Positions 52,193 through 62,213 are shown, counted from the first letter of the stretch. The stretch is DNA of 64,000 nucleotides from Streptomyces sp. L-9-10 (GCF_004151105.1 NZ_PHRF01000172.1:186001-250000), one strand, 5' to 3'. Numbers and translations are program-made. The notes: generated from the letters alone by a model not told the origin.

Positions 52193-53785
52193 GTGGACCC
52201 GGTGATCGTCGCCGGCGCGGGCCCCGTCGGTCTCGCGCTCTCTCTGGCCCTCGCCGCGCAGGGTGTCCCCTCCGTCGTCCTGGACGAGGGGACCGGTACG
52301 GACGATCCGCGTCCGGCCCGAACCGCCATACTGCGGCCCGACACCGCCGCCCTGGTGGCCCGGCTCGGCTGCACCACCCTCGGTGACGAGGGCGCGCGCT
52401 GGACCGGATGGCGTCTGATGCGGCGCAAGCAGCTGATGCGGGAGCTGCCGCTCGGCGAGGACGGCGCCCCCACGCCCCTGCACATCCCCCAGCACGCCCT
52501 TTCGCGCGGGCTGCGGAGCGCCATCGCGGGCCAGGAGCTGGTGCGCGTGGTCACCGGCGACCGGCTCGACTCGCTGGAGCAGGACGCCCGGGGCATCACC
52601 GTGCACACCCGCGGCCCCGGGGCGACCTGGTGGCGCGGCAGCCATCTGGTCGGATGCGACGGCGCCAGGTCCACGGTCCGCAAGCTGCTCGGCATCCGCT
52701 TTCCCGGACGTACGGCGGTGGAGCGCCACGCTGTCGCCGCGCTCCGCGCGGAGCTGCCCTGGCCCGGCGAGGCACTGCTCCACCGGCAGCCGCCCTGGCC
52801 GGGCAGCGGGGAAGAGGTGTCCGCCAGGCCGCTCGCGGACGGTGTGTGGCGGGTCGACTGGCTGCTGCCCTCCCGGGGCGAGCTGGTCACGCCCGACGCG
52901 CTGGTGACGCGTTTACGGGACACCCTGGCCGGCTGGTGCGGCGAGACTCCGCCGTACGACCTGCTCGACACCGGCGTCTACACCCTGCATCACCGGCTGG
53001 CCAGGCGCTGGCGCGCCGGACGGGCCTTCCTCGCCGGGGACGCCGCCCATCTGCTGGGCGCGGTGGGCACCCAGGGGCTCGACGAAGGACTGCGGGACGT
53101 CAGCAACCTCTCCTGGAAGATCGCCGAGGACTGGCACCACGGGGCGTCGGAGACCCTGCTGGACAGCTACCAGGCGGAGCGGCGCACGGCCGTCGCCGCC
53201 CGGCTGCGCGCGGCCGACCAGTCGCTGCCGATACTGCGGGGCGGCGGCGGGCTGCGTACGTACATGCCGGGCGCCACGCGCGGACACGACACCCTGCTCG
53301 CCGACGGGCATCTGGGGCACGGGCCATTGGGGGCACCGCCCGCCTATCCGCACTCCCCCCTCGCACCACCGCACGCCGAGGCGCGGACGGCTGTCGGTAC
53401 GCCCCCCGGCGCGCCCGTCGAGGACGTACGGGTGACCGCGCCGGACGGTACGACCGTACGGCTCGGGGACCGGCTCGGCCGTGGCCTGCACCTGGTGATA
53501 CTGGTCGCGCCCGGCACCGGGGTGTGGGACCGGCGGCACTGGCTGACGGCGGGGGTGATGCCGCGGCTGGCGGCGGCGGTGACCGCACTGCCGGTACGGG
53601 CCGAGCTGCTGGTCACGGAGGCGTACCCGGGAGCCTCCGCGCACACCGTGCTGCTGGTGCGGCCGGACGGGCATCTGGTGGCGGCCTTCGGTGGAGTGCG
53701 CCCCGCCGATCTCTACGCGGCGGCGGACGCGGCGCGCGGAGGCAGTCCTTCCACCCCGACGGAGGTACCCGCGGACGCCTCCTGA
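52193..53785 (+). CDS. FAD-dependent aromatic monooxygenase-like protein
   Basis: The 530-residue flavoprotein has the N-terminal Rossmann motif VIVAGAGPVGLALSLALAAQG (split), the DG motif LVGCDGARSTVRKLLG (residues ~155-170) and the FAD ribose site AFLAGDAAHLLGAVGTQGLDEGLRDVSNLSWK. This matches PheA/TetX-type class A hydroxylases, with a C-terminal thioredoxin-like domain (residues ~410-530). GTG at 52193 follows CGGAGGGGT; it starts 55 bp after the inverted-repeat element. No biosynthetic cluster is adjacent, so the substrate is unknown. Confidence 0.88.
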   Translation: MDPVIVAGAGPVGLALSLALAAQGVPSVVLDEGTGTDDPRPARTAILRPDTAALVARLGCTTLGDEGARWTGWRLMRRKQLMRELPLGEDGAPTPLHIPQHALSRGLRSAIAGQELVRVVTGDRLDSLEQDARGITVHTRGPGATWWRGSHLVGCDGARSTVRKLLGIRFPGRTAVERHAVAALRAELPWPGEALLHRQPPWPGSGEEVSARPLADGVWRVDWLLPSRGELVTPDALVTRLRDTLAGWCGETPPYDLLDTGVYTLHHRLARRWRAGRAFLAGDAAHLLGAVGTQGLDEGLRDVSNLSWKIAEDWHHGASETLLDSYQAERRTAVAARLRAADQSLPILRGGGGLRTYMPGATRGHDTLLADGHLGHGPLGAPPAYPHSPLAPPHAEARTAVGTPPGAPVEDVRVTAPDGTTVRLGDRLGRGLHLVILVAPGTGVWDRRHWLTAGVMPRLAAAVTALPVRAELLVTEAYPGASAHTVLLVRPDGHLVAAFGGVRPADLYAAADAARGGSPSTPTEVPADAS

Positions 53786-53803
53786 CCACACTGCGAACAT
53801 CGA

Positions 53804-53832
53804 TTGACCGTCGCGGGCTCGCATGGTGTACT
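53804..53832 (+). promoter_or_regulatory. Promoter of the cysteine-dioxygenase leader and operon
   Basis: TTGACC at 53804-53809 and TGTACT at 53827-53832 are separated by exactly 17 bases, a near-consensus HrdB promoter. Transcription would begin about seven bases after the -10, at or next to 53840, the first base of the leader ORF, so its mRNA would be leaderless. Confidence 0.75.
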
Positions 53833-53839
53833 CCGGAAC

Positions 53840-53926
53840 GTGACTGACACCGATGTGCGCCTGTGGCGGAGAGTCCATATGGACTTGCTCCGCTATGCGG
53901 GCTGCGTGTGTCGCCCGTCCTGTTGA
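53840..53926 (+). CDS. Cysteine-rich leader peptide (putative attenuator ORF)
   Basis: A 28-codon ORF begins GTG ACT GAC ACC and ends with the peptide MDLLRYAGCVCRPSC, with three Cys codons among the last seven. The VHMDLLRYA part fits the actinobacterial 'putative leader peptide' pattern (VHxDLLRVA) seen upstream of sulfur and cysteine genes. The predicted transcription start coincides with its GTG, so it is probably leaderless. Polycysteine leaderless small ORFs act as cysteine-responsive attenuators in mycobacteria. The next gene, 76 bases later, is a cysteine dioxygenase, a direct fit for cysteine control. Confidence 0.85.
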   Translation: MTDTDVRLWRRVHMDLLRYAGCVCRPSC

Positions 53927-54002
53927 TTCGCCCCTTTTCTCCACACGCTCGTCGCGCGGCGCCGTGACGGCACCTCTTCGCGAACATCTCAGGACGGTCA
54001 CC

Positions 54003-54584
54003 ATGTCTCTACCCGTACGTACCTCCACATCCGGCACCGGCGCCGCTGATACCACGGGCGCTGTCGACACCGGCGTGAAGTCCCCGGCCGCCGGGCCCAC
54101 CCCCGCCGAGCTGCTCGACTTCGTCCGCAGGAGCGCGGCCGACGCCGAGCTGGTCTCCTCGCTCCCGCTGGACCCGGAGGGGCGTACGTGGATCCGGCTC
54201 AACGGTCCCGCGGGCAGCGAGGCGTGGCTGATCGGCTGGCCGCCCGGCACGGGCACCGGCTGGCACGACCACGGCGGCTCGCACGGCGCGTTCGCCACGG
54301 CGTCGGGCACGCTCAAGGAGGACTCGCTCGCGGCCCGGCTGCCCACCGAGGGGTGGAAGACCCTGGAACTGGCCGAAGGCGTCGACCGCGAGCGGCAGTT
54401 GACGGCCGGCGAGGGCCGGGCGTTCGGCAGGCACCATGTGCACGAGGTGCGCAACGAGTCAGGGGCCGAGCACGCCGTCTCCGTGCACGCCTACTATCCG
54501 CCGCTGCCGCTGATGCGGCGCTACAGCCGCACGGGCGCCGTGCTCCGCCTTGAGCAGGTCGAGCGTCCCGAGGAGTGGCAGTGA
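54003..54584 (+). CDS. Cysteine dioxygenase-family protein
   Basis: The 193-residue cupin protein would oxidise L-cysteine to cysteine sulfinate with iron and oxygen. It has the cupin ligand motif WPPGTGTGWHDHGGSHGAF (two metal His, residues ~80-98), a later His in FGRHHVHEVRNESG, and the aromatic/hydrophobic stretch HAVSVHAYYPPLPLM. ATG at 54003 follows AGGACGG. The stop overlaps the rhodanese start by 4 bases, so the two act together in sulfur handling. It follows the cysteine-rich leader ORF. Confidence 0.88.
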   Translation: MSLPVRTSTSGTGAADTTGAVDTGVKSPAAGPTPAELLDFVRRSAADAELVSSLPLDPEGRTWIRLNGPAGSEAWLIGWPPGTGTGWHDHGGSHGAFATASGTLKEDSLAARLPTEGWKTLELAEGVDRERQLTAGEGRAFGRHHVHEVRNESGAEHAVSVHAYYPPLPLMRRYSRTGAVLRLEQVERPEEWQ

Positions 54585-55063
54585 CGGACCAGCGGACCGT
54601 GACCGAGCAGGCCGTGACCGAGCAGGCCGTGACCGGGCGCGTGGAGGCCGAGCGCGTGGGAATCGATGAGCTGCTGGAACGGGTCCGTGAGGACCTGGAC
54701 CGAATAGGGCCGAGGGAAGCGGCCGAGGCCGCCTCGGACGGCGCGCTGCTGGTGGACATCCGGTACGCGGCGCTGCGTGAGCGCGACGGGCTGATCCCGG
54801 GCGCGCTGGTCGTCGAGCGCAATGAGCTGGAGTGGCGGCTCGACCCGCAGGGCAGCCATCGCGCACGCGAGGCCACGAGCCACGATCTGCGCGTGGTGGT
54901 GATCTGCAACGAGGGGTACGCGTCGAGCCTCGCGGCGATGTCCCTGCGGCAGCTGGGACTGCACCGCGCGACCGACCTCGTCGGGGGATTCCAGGCGTGG
55001 AAGGCCGAGGGCCTGCCGGTTGCCGCGGCCGGGGACAGCGTGGAGGCCGGGAACACGGCATAG
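54581..55063 (+). CDS. Rhodanese-like sulfurtransferase domain protein
   Basis: The 160-residue protein carries a single rhodanese domain: LLVDIRYAALRERDGLIPGALVVERNELEWRLD and the active loop VVICNEGYASSLAAMSLRQLG with the catalytic Cys, then DLVGGFQAWKAEGLPV. GTG at 54581 overlaps the upstream TGA (GTGA) and follows GAGGAG. It probably carries sulfur as a persulfide in the pathway of the neighbouring cysteine dioxygenase. Confidence 0.88.
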   Translation: MTDQRTVTEQAVTEQAVTGRVEAERVGIDELLERVREDLDRIGPREAAEAASDGALLVDIRYAALRERDGLIPGALVVERNELEWRLDPQGSHRAREATSHDLRVVVICNEGYASSLAAMSLRQLGLHRATDLVGGFQAWKAEGLPVAAAGDSVEAGNTA

Positions 55064-55255
55064 AGCGGGCGGAGCGGAGCGGGACTCCGGGCCTTCTCAT
55101 CGCCTGACCACCGTCGCGTCGGCGACCGGACGGAGACGACCGGACGGATCCGAAGCGCCGCCCGGCCCGGCAGTACGGTCGCAACCAGGACGAGCGAGGT
55201 CGACCAGGACAAGCAGGGCAGCCGTGCCGATGCCGGGCAGGCCCTGTGGCTGTGG

Positions 55256-55837
55256 CTAGTAGAAGCCCTCGTCCAGCCCCTCGGTGTCCTCCCCCTCCTC
55301 CTCCAGCGCCTGCCGGACCACCCGGAGCGCCATGCCTTCCGGATAGCCCTTGCGGGCCAGCATGCCCGCGAGCCTGCGCAGCCTTCTGTCGCGTTCCATA
55401 CCGCGCGTGGCGCGGAGTTTGCGGGCGACCAGCTCGCGGGCTGTCGCCTCCTCCTGGTCGGAGTCCAACTGCCCGACCGCCTCGTCGATCAGGGCGGCGT
55501 CCACCCCTTTCGTACGCAGCTCACGGGCGAGCGCACGCCGGGCCAGGCCCCGGCCGTGGTGCCGCGACTCCACCCAGGCGTCCGCGAACGCCGCGTCGTC
55601 GATCAGCCCCACGTCCTCGAAGCGGGAGAGCACCTCCTGCGCCACGTCCTCGGGGATCTCCCGCTTGGCCAGCGCGTCCGCCAGCTGCTTGCGGGTCCGG
55701 GGCGTCCCGGTGAGCAGGCGCAGGCAGATCGCCCGCGCCCGCTCCGCCGGATCCTGGGGCGACAGCTCCTGCCCGGCCCTCGACGGGTCGGAGCTGTCGC
55801 CCGGCCTTTCCGTCCGCCGCCTCTTCGCATAAGGCAC
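55256..55837 (-). CDS. recX: Regulatory protein RecX
   Basis: The 193-residue protein limits RecA filament extension. Helical repeats typical of RecX are visible: AICLRLLTGTPRTRKQLADALAKREIPEDVAQEVLSRFEDVGLIDD (split across helices), RRALARELRTKGVDAALIDEAV and RKGYPEGMALRVVRQALEEE. The start GTG at 55837 lies 8 bases past the recA stop, so recA-recX are co-transcribed. Confidence 0.94.
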   Translation of the reverse strand: MPYAKRRRTERPGDSSDPSRAGQELSPQDPAERARAICLRLLTGTPRTRKQLADALAKREIPEDVAQEVLSRFEDVGLIDDAAFADAWVESRHHGRGLARRALARELRTKGVDAALIDEAVGQLDSDQEEATARELVARKLRATRGMERDRRLRRLAGMLARKGYPEGMALRVVRQALEEEGEDTEGLDEGFY

Positions 55838-55845
55838 AGGACGGA

Positions 55846-56973
<1,128 letters not shown>

Positions 56974-57314
56974 GGGTTCCACCCGATTTGCTTGAGTCGA
57001 TCGCTTCACGTCAAAGACGCTATCCCCTGCCACTGACAACGCGTCCCGACGACCTCCTGGCCTGTGGAAAACTCCGCCGGCCAACCTCTCCGAACGCCCC
57101 CACCGCACCACACCGCCGGCCGGGCCCCGGGAAGCACCGGCAGTCACCCATGAGAATGGATGTTCGATTTAACTGTCAAGCGCACCACACGGCACCCAGG
57201 TCACGTGGTGACTGAATGCTTCAGCTCGGTCTGCACGGTTCCGACGACCGGGACTGCTCCGCCCCTGTCAGCGAGTGGACGGCGCCAGGAAGGCCCGGTC
57301 GATCGATGCCGACG
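56974..57314. other. recA promoter and leader region
   Basis: This 341-bp space separates recA from the APH-like gene. It holds a TTGACA -35-like hexamer (minus strand, 57174-57179) and an SOS-type box (57152-57167), placing recA transcription start near 57140 and giving a leader of roughly 165 bases. The right third (57180-57314) shows nothing else recognisable and no coding sequence. Confidence 0.6.
57152..57167 (-). promoter_or_regulatory. SOS-type box of recA
   Basis: On the minus strand TCGAACATCCATTCTC carries the exact left half TCGAAC and a partial right half (ATTCTC for GTTCGA). It lies between the predicted -35 (57174-57179, TTGACA) and -10 regions. Streptomyces recA promoters are known to carry such a one-sided box. 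Confidence 0.72.
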
Positions 57315-58214
57315 TCAAAGGCCCTTCAGGACACGACCAAGCGCCGACCGGCCTGCAGGTCCCCAGCTCGGCTTGCCGCCGGGCAGGCCGCGGTCCCCGT
57401 TCTGGCCCATCAGCATCAGGAACAGGCTGCTCATCGCGGCCAGCCCGCGCGCCCGTCGGACCGCCGCCTCGTCCGCCTGCGCATAGCTGTCGAAGAACCG
57501 CGAGGCGCCGCCCGCGGGGAGCAGCACCCAGGCGGCCGCAAGGTCCCAGGCCGGGTCGCCGGCGAAGACATCGCCGAAGTCGACGATGCCCGCCAGTGTC
57601 CCCTCCGCGACGACGACGTTCGCGGGATGCAGGTCACCGTGAACCCACACTCGCGGGCCCTCCCACCCGGGAGCCGCGGCCGCGTCGTCCCACACGGCCC
57701 GGATGTCGTCCTCGGCGAAGTGGCCGAGATCCACGGCCCGCAGGAAGTCCTCGAAGCCCTCCGTGCATTCCTTGAGGTGACCGCCGCGGTCCGAGGGGTC
57801 CGGTGCTTCGGCGGGCGCCTCCACATGCAGCGCCTTGAGGAAGGCCGCCAGGATGTCGGCCGCATGGTCGCCGCGGGTGATCGAGCCGTGGTCCAGCGGT
57901 GTGCCCTCGACCCATGTCATGACGGTCCAGATCTTGGGGAAGCGCTCGGACGGCGCACCGTCGCGCACGGGGACCGGGATCGGCAGTGGCAGGCGCGAGG
58001 CCAGGGTCGGCAGCCACCGGCGCTCCTTGAGCTGCATATCCGGGCGGGTGTCCATCCGCTGCATCCGGACCGCCAGCTCGTCCCCGAGGCGCCACATCTG
58101 GTTGCCCCAACCGCCCGCCACCTCACGGATGGGCAGCGCGGCCAGGTCCGGATGCTGGTCCCACAGCAGGTCGCGGACCAGATCCTCGCTGATCTCGATC
58201 TCGGATTCGATCAT
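57315..58214 (-). CDS. Aminoglycoside phosphotransferase-family kinase
   Basis: The 299-residue protein has the APH/choline-kinase fold: catalytic loop VWVHGDLHPANVVV (residues ~200-213), metal-binding IVDFGDVFAGDPAWDLA, and N-lobe region GGWGNQMWRLGDELAVRM. The family phosphorylates aminoglycosides, small molecules or amino alcohols; a self-resistance role is not supported by any antibiotic cluster nearby. It is monocistronic, transcribed in the same direction as recA. Confidence 0.87.
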   Translation of the reverse strand: MIESEIEISEDLVRDLLWDQHPDLAALPIREVAGGWGNQMWRLGDELAVRMQRMDTRPDMQLKERRWLPTLASRLPLPIPVPVRDGAPSERFPKIWTVMTWVEGTPLDHGSITRGDHAADILAAFLKALHVEAPAEAPDPSDRGGHLKECTEGFEDFLRAVDLGHFAEDDIRAVWDDAAAAPGWEGPRVWVHGDLHPANVVVAEGTLAGIVDFGDVFAGDPAWDLAAAWVLLPAGGASRFFDSYAQADEAAVRRARGLAAMSSLFLMLMGQNGDRGLPGGKPSWGPAGRSALGRVLKGL

Positions 58215-58327
58215 GCGCAGTCACAGTACTTGAGGCAGGCGAGTGGGCTGGAGTGCCTGGGTTTACCTGGCCGGAGCGGTCCTGCTCCGAGAGCAGCAGC
58301 GGGGCAGGCTGCAACGGGGCCGTGCCA

Positions 58328-59356
58328 TCAGAAGCGATCCGGGCGGCAACCCGACAGAGCCGGCTCAACGGTTCCGTCGACCAACTCCCGCGCGACCAGG
58401 CGGCCCACGGCAGGGGCGAGCGTGACCGCCGAGTGCATCACCGCCAAGTAGAGGCCGGGGACCTCGGCGACCGGGCCGACGATCGGCTCACCGTCGGCCG
58501 GCATCGGACGCGCTCCGAGTCGGGTGCCGAGCAGCTCGACGCTCCCGGCGCCACGGAAAGTGGACCGGACGGCGGCAAGAGTCCGTTCGGGCGAGTCCGC
58601 GGCGGCGATCAGCCGGTCCGGGGCGACCTGCCGAAGATCGAAATCCTCGGTGTTGACCACGGTGCGGACCAGACCGGCCGGGGCGCGGAGCCGGAACAGT
58701 GGCGACGGCGACGGTTCGACCGGGACGTGCACGCCGAGCGAGGCGCCCAGCGCGGCCGTGGCGACTCCGGCCGCCAGCACCACCGTCGCACCGGAGAGGG
58801 GTCCCGCTGCCGTCTCGACCCCGGTAATCCGGCCCGCTGTATCCCGGCGGACCGCGGTGACCGGCGTGTCCAGATGTACCCGGGCTCCATGGGTGCGAGC
58901 GGCCGCGACCAGCCGCTCGGTCACACCCACCGAGTCAACAGCGCCGTCACCCGGTGCCCAGACAGCCCACTCCGGAGGCTGCCGGACGGTGGGTTCGAGC
59001 GTCGCCACGGTGGCCGCGTCCACGATCGTCTGACCGGGCCCGGCGTCCGGCGCACTGCCCTCCCTGGTCCAGCTCAGCGAGCCGGACCAGGTCACCGGGA
59101 GTCCCGGCAGCTCGGCCCCGAGTCGGTGGTACTCCGCCGTCGCGGTGGCCCGCAGCCCGGCGGCCGGACCTTTACGCACGCCAGACGCTCCGACCCAGGC
59201 GAACGAGTCCGCCGTCACGCCGGCGCCCGGCCGCCCGGCGTCGACCAACGTCACCGCGGCGCCCGCCCGGGCGGCGTGATACGCCACCGATGCGCCGACA
59301 ATGCCGGCGCCGACGACGACCAAGTCCCCACTCACCGATGAGCTCAACACGTTCAC
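58328..59356 (-). CDS. FAD-dependent oxidoreductase (DAO/glycine oxidase family)
   Basis: The 342-residue flavoenzyme has an N-terminal Rossmann motif LVVVGAGIVGASVAYHAARAG, substrate-region GVRKGPAAGLRATATAEYH and the C-terminal FAD site PIVGPVAEVPGLYLAVMHSAVTLAPAVG. This pattern is that of D-amino-acid/sarcosine-type oxidoreductases. GTG at 59356 starts it, but the ribosome binding site is weak. Substrate unknown. Confidence 0.85.
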   Translation of the reverse strand: MNVLSSSVSGDLVVVGAGIVGASVAYHAARAGAAVTLVDAGRPGAGVTADSFAWVGASGVRKGPAAGLRATATAEYHRLGAELPGLPVTWSGSLSWTREGSAPDAGPGQTIVDAATVATLEPTVRQPPEWAVWAPGDGAVDSVGVTERLVAAARTHGARVHLDTPVTAVRRDTAGRITGVETAAGPLSGATVVLAAGVATAALGASLGVHVPVEPSPSPLFRLRAPAGLVRTVVNTEDFDLRQVAPDRLIAAADSPERTLAAVRSTFRGAGSVELLGTRLGARPMPADGEPIVGPVAEVPGLYLAVMHSAVTLAPAVGRLVARELVDGTVEPALSGCRPDRF

Positions 59357-59651
59357 GACCCTAGCGTCCGCCCGCGCGGCCTGGTGGGCCGACGCCCACC
59401 GGCCGACGACTGCCCAGGCCGTCGGCGCTCGTGAAGGCCCCCCGCAGTGAAGGCCCCCCGCAGGTAAGCGTCGTTGGCCGCGCCCCGTCCGCCGGCTCAA
59501 GAGCTCAGCTCCGCCAACCAGCGGGCCCATCCGCCGATTGAAGCGCTCGGTCACACAAGTGCCCGGCTCCGTCAGGATGCCGAGACGCCGGAGCGAGTGG
59601 CCGCCTCTAGGGTGTGGCTCGCGAAAGTCCACCGATCGGCCCGGAGGTGCC

Positions 59652-60020
59652 ATGTCCCCGCAGATGGCGTTGCGCGCGATAACGCTCGACTGCTCCGATC
59701 CGCCGGCTCTTGCGGCGTTCTATCAGCGGGCCACCGGCCTCGAACCACATCCGGGTTCAGACGCCGACTTCGCCGGTCTCACCTGTGAGAACGGGCTCTT
59801 CATCGGTTTTCAACGGGTCGACGACTACCGGGCTCCCCGCTGGCCCGATCAGACGGTTCCTCAGCAGATTCACCTCGACTTCGCGGTCGATGACCTGGCC
59901 GAGGCCGAGGCCCGGCTGCTGGAACTGGGCGCGGGCAAGCCGGATCACCAGCCGAACGAGGACAGGTGGCGAGTCCTCACCGATCCGGCCGGGCATCCCT
60001 TCTGCCTGGTCAGAAGCTGA
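59652..60020 (+). CDS. VOC-family (glyoxalase-like) protein
   Basis: The 122-residue protein has the vicinal-oxygen-chelate fold: ALRAITLDCSDPPALAAFYQRATG, HLDFAVDDLAEAEARLLELGA and WRVLTDPAGHPFCLV. Residues His and Asp in these segments are likely metal or structural ligands. ATG at 59652 follows CGGAGGTGCC, an ideal ribosome binding site. It is likely monocistronic; function unknown. Confidence 0.85.
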   Translation: MSPQMALRAITLDCSDPPALAAFYQRATGLEPHPGSDADFAGLTCENGLFIGFQRVDDYRAPRWPDQTVPQQIHLDFAVDDLAEAEARLLELGAGKPDHQPNEDRWRVLTDPAGHPFCLVRS

Positions 60021-60422
60021 TTGCTCTTGCTCGTTCCGCCGGCAGGAGATCCGCGTCGAGCCCGGCGGCAACTACCGGGGAAGGATGCCAGGTCACCGTG
60101 CCGCTTCAAGCGCGTCGAGTCGACGGGGCCGGCGCCGCCGAGGCGGCGGGCGTTAACAAAAAATCCACCGGGACTTCACAACTGACTTGCCGACAGAACC
60201 CATGGCCGGATACACCTACCTCACGACCTGGGGAGGGCGTCATCGCTGTGGGGGGCAGTTCCATCACCGTGGGGGCAGTTCCCGTCGTGCCATGGGCCGA
60301 CGGGACTCCGACGACGATTCCAGTGGTGCGGCACCACCTGACGCCCCGCGACCCGCGCACCGCCGTACCCGGCGTGTGCCGCCGCTGATCCCCGGGCTCC
60401 CGTACACCTCACTGGAGGCAGC
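60021..60422. other. Intergenic region before the FG-GAP protein gene
   Basis: The 402-bp space has no recognised gene, promoter or RNA. It holds a short near-direct repeat of TGGGGGGCAGTTCC at 60249-60262 and 60270-60282 (21-bp spacing), about 150 bases upstream of the next start, and an A-run near 60157. A regulatory direct repeat is possible. Confidence 0.45.
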
Positions 60423-62213
60423 ATGTCCATCCACGCAAGACCCGGGGCCGAGTGGCCCCGCAGGATCGCCCGCTCGGCCGTGCTCGGCTGCGCAGGGCTG
60501 CTGGTGAGCGGTTCGCTGATGGTCACCACGGCCTCGGCGGCCGATGCGCCGGGCACCGGACCGCACGGCGCCGTCACCCTTCCTGTTCCGCCGTCCACCC
60601 GGCCCACCTTCAGCGTCCCGGGCCGCGACGCCGCGAACGCCGCCAAGGGCCAGGACCGCCGCCTCGCCACCGGCCGGGCCGCGGCGGACACCCCCGCGCA
60701 GCGCGGCGACATGGACGGCGACGGCTTCGGCGACCTGATGTACCGCACGGACTACGGCGAGGTCTGGGCCGACTGGGGCACCGACGGCGCGGCCGTGATC
60801 TCCGCGGACGACTCCCAGGTCAAGGACCTGCTGCTGCCCGGCGACCTCACCGGCGACGGCAAGGCCGACCTGCTCACCGTGACGCCCACCGGATCCCTGC
60901 GGCTGCACAGCGGGGCGAACGCCACCCTCTACGGCGGCATGACCGCGTACACCACGCTCAGCACCGGCTGGCAGGCGTACGACAAGCTGGTCGTCCCCGG
61001 CGATCTGACCGGTGACGGCACGCCGGACCTGCTGGCCCGCAAGTCGTCGGGGCTGTTCCTCTTCCCGGGCACCGGCAAGGGCTTCAAGGCCGGGATCCAG
61101 GTGGGCGGCGCCGGCTGGAGCCAGTTCGACCAGCTGGTCGGCGTGGACGACGTCGACGGCGACGGCCTGGCCGATCTCCTCGCGCGCAACGCCACCGGGC
61201 TGTACGTCTACCCCGGCAACGGCAGCTCCACCGGCTACCCGTTCAAGGACCGGATCCAGATCGGCGGCGCCGGCTGGAACCAGTACAACCAGCTGGTCGG
61301 CGGCACGGACTACACCGGCAACGGCACTCCTGACCTGGTGACCCGCGCGTACGACGGCACCCTCTACCTCTACGAGGGCAACGGCGCCGGCGCGTTCGCC
61401 GCCCGGGAGCAGGTCGGCACGGGCTGGGGACTGGTGACGCAGTACGCGGGCGCGGGCAACCGGCCTCACTTCGGCAAGGCCGGCGTCTTCGCCCGGACCT
61501 CCGGCGGCACGCTCTACTACTACGGCACCACCGGCACCGGCCGCCTCACCGCGAAGTACCTGATCGGCGAGGGCTGGGACCGCTCGCTGGTACGGCTGAC
61601 CCACGCGGTGTCACTGCGCGCGAACGGCAGCTCGGACCTGATCGAGCACAGCACGTACGACGGCCATCTGTACAACGCCGGTGCCTACGCCTCGTCCGAC
61701 CCCGAGATCGCGGGCGGCTCCACGTCGTACAACCTGGTCATCGGCCCCGGGGATCTCGACGGCGACGGCAAGAGCGATCTGCTGGCCCGCAGCTCCACCG
61801 CCCTCTACTTCTACGCGGGCAGCGGTACGGGCATGTCGGTGAAGGGCCGCGTCCAGATCGGTGGCAGCGGCTGGTCGCAGTTCAACAAGATCGTCGGCGC
61901 GGGTGACCTCACCGGCGACGGCCGCGCCGATCTCCTCGCGCGCAGCTCCAGCGGCCTGTACCTGTACGCGGGTACCGGCAAGGCGAGTTCGCCGTTCGGC
62001 GCGAAGGCGACGGTCGGCGGTGCGGGCTGGAGCCAGTACAAGAACATCGCGGCCCCCGGTGACCTCAACGGCGACGGCGTCGCCGACCTGCTGGCCTCGA
62101 ACTCGGCGGGCGAGCTGTACTTCTACGCCGGCACCGGCAAGGCGTCCGCGCCCCTGAAGGCCCGGGTGAAGATCGGCAGCGGCGGCTGGAACCAGTACGC
62201 CGACCTGCTCTGA
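60423..62213 (+). CDS. Secreted FG-GAP/VCBS repeat protein
   Basis: The 596-residue protein has a signal peptide (RRIARSAVLGCAGLLVSGSLMVTTASAADAP, cleaved after about residue 40). From about residue 95 it consists of repeats of roughly 50 residues, each with DxDGDGxxDLLxR calcium-loop motifs (DGDGFGDLMYR, DLTGDGKADLLTV, DLDGDGKSDLLAR, DLTGDGRADLLAR, DLNGDGVADLLAS) followed by LYLYxGTGKAS-type strands. This predicts an extracellular beta-propeller with no catalytic domain. ATG at 60423 follows GGAGGCAG. Binding partner unknown. Confidence 0.9.
   Translation: MSIHARPGAEWPRRIARSAVLGCAGLLVSGSLMVTTASAADAPGTGPHGAVTLPVPPSTRPTFSVPGRDAANAAKGQDRRLATGRAAADTPAQRGDMDGDGFGDLMYRTDYGEVWADWGTDGAAVISADDSQVKDLLLPGDLTGDGKADLLTVTPTGSLRLHSGANATLYGGMTAYTTLSTGWQAYDKLVVPGDLTGDGTPDLLARKSSGLFLFPGTGKGFKAGIQVGGAGWSQFDQLVGVDDVDGDGLADLLARNATGLYVYPGNGSSTGYPFKDRIQIGGAGWNQYNQLVGGTDYTGNGTPDLVTRAYDGTLYLYEGNGAGAFAAREQVGTGWGLVTQYAGAGNRPHFGKAGVFARTSGGTLYYYGTTGTGRLTAKYLIGEGWDRSLVRLTHAVSLRANGSSDLIEHSTYDGHLYNAGAYASSDPEIAGGSTSYNLVIGPGDLDGDGKSDLLARSSTALYFYAGSGTGMSVKGRVQIGGSGWSQFNKIVGAGDLTGDGRADLLARSSSGLYLYAGTGKASSPFGAKATVGGAGWSQYKNIAAPGDLNGDGVADLLASNSAGELYFYAGTGKASAPLKARVKIGSGGWNQYADLL

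Noticed and set aside
52193..53785. Member of an aromatic polyketide cluster
   Set aside because: No ketosynthase, cyclase or other tailoring gene is in the window; the flavin monooxygenase stands alone.
57315..58214. Aminoglycoside resistance determinant
   Set aside because: APH-like folds are common among small-molecule kinases and no antibiotic pathway is nearby, so resistance is not claimed.
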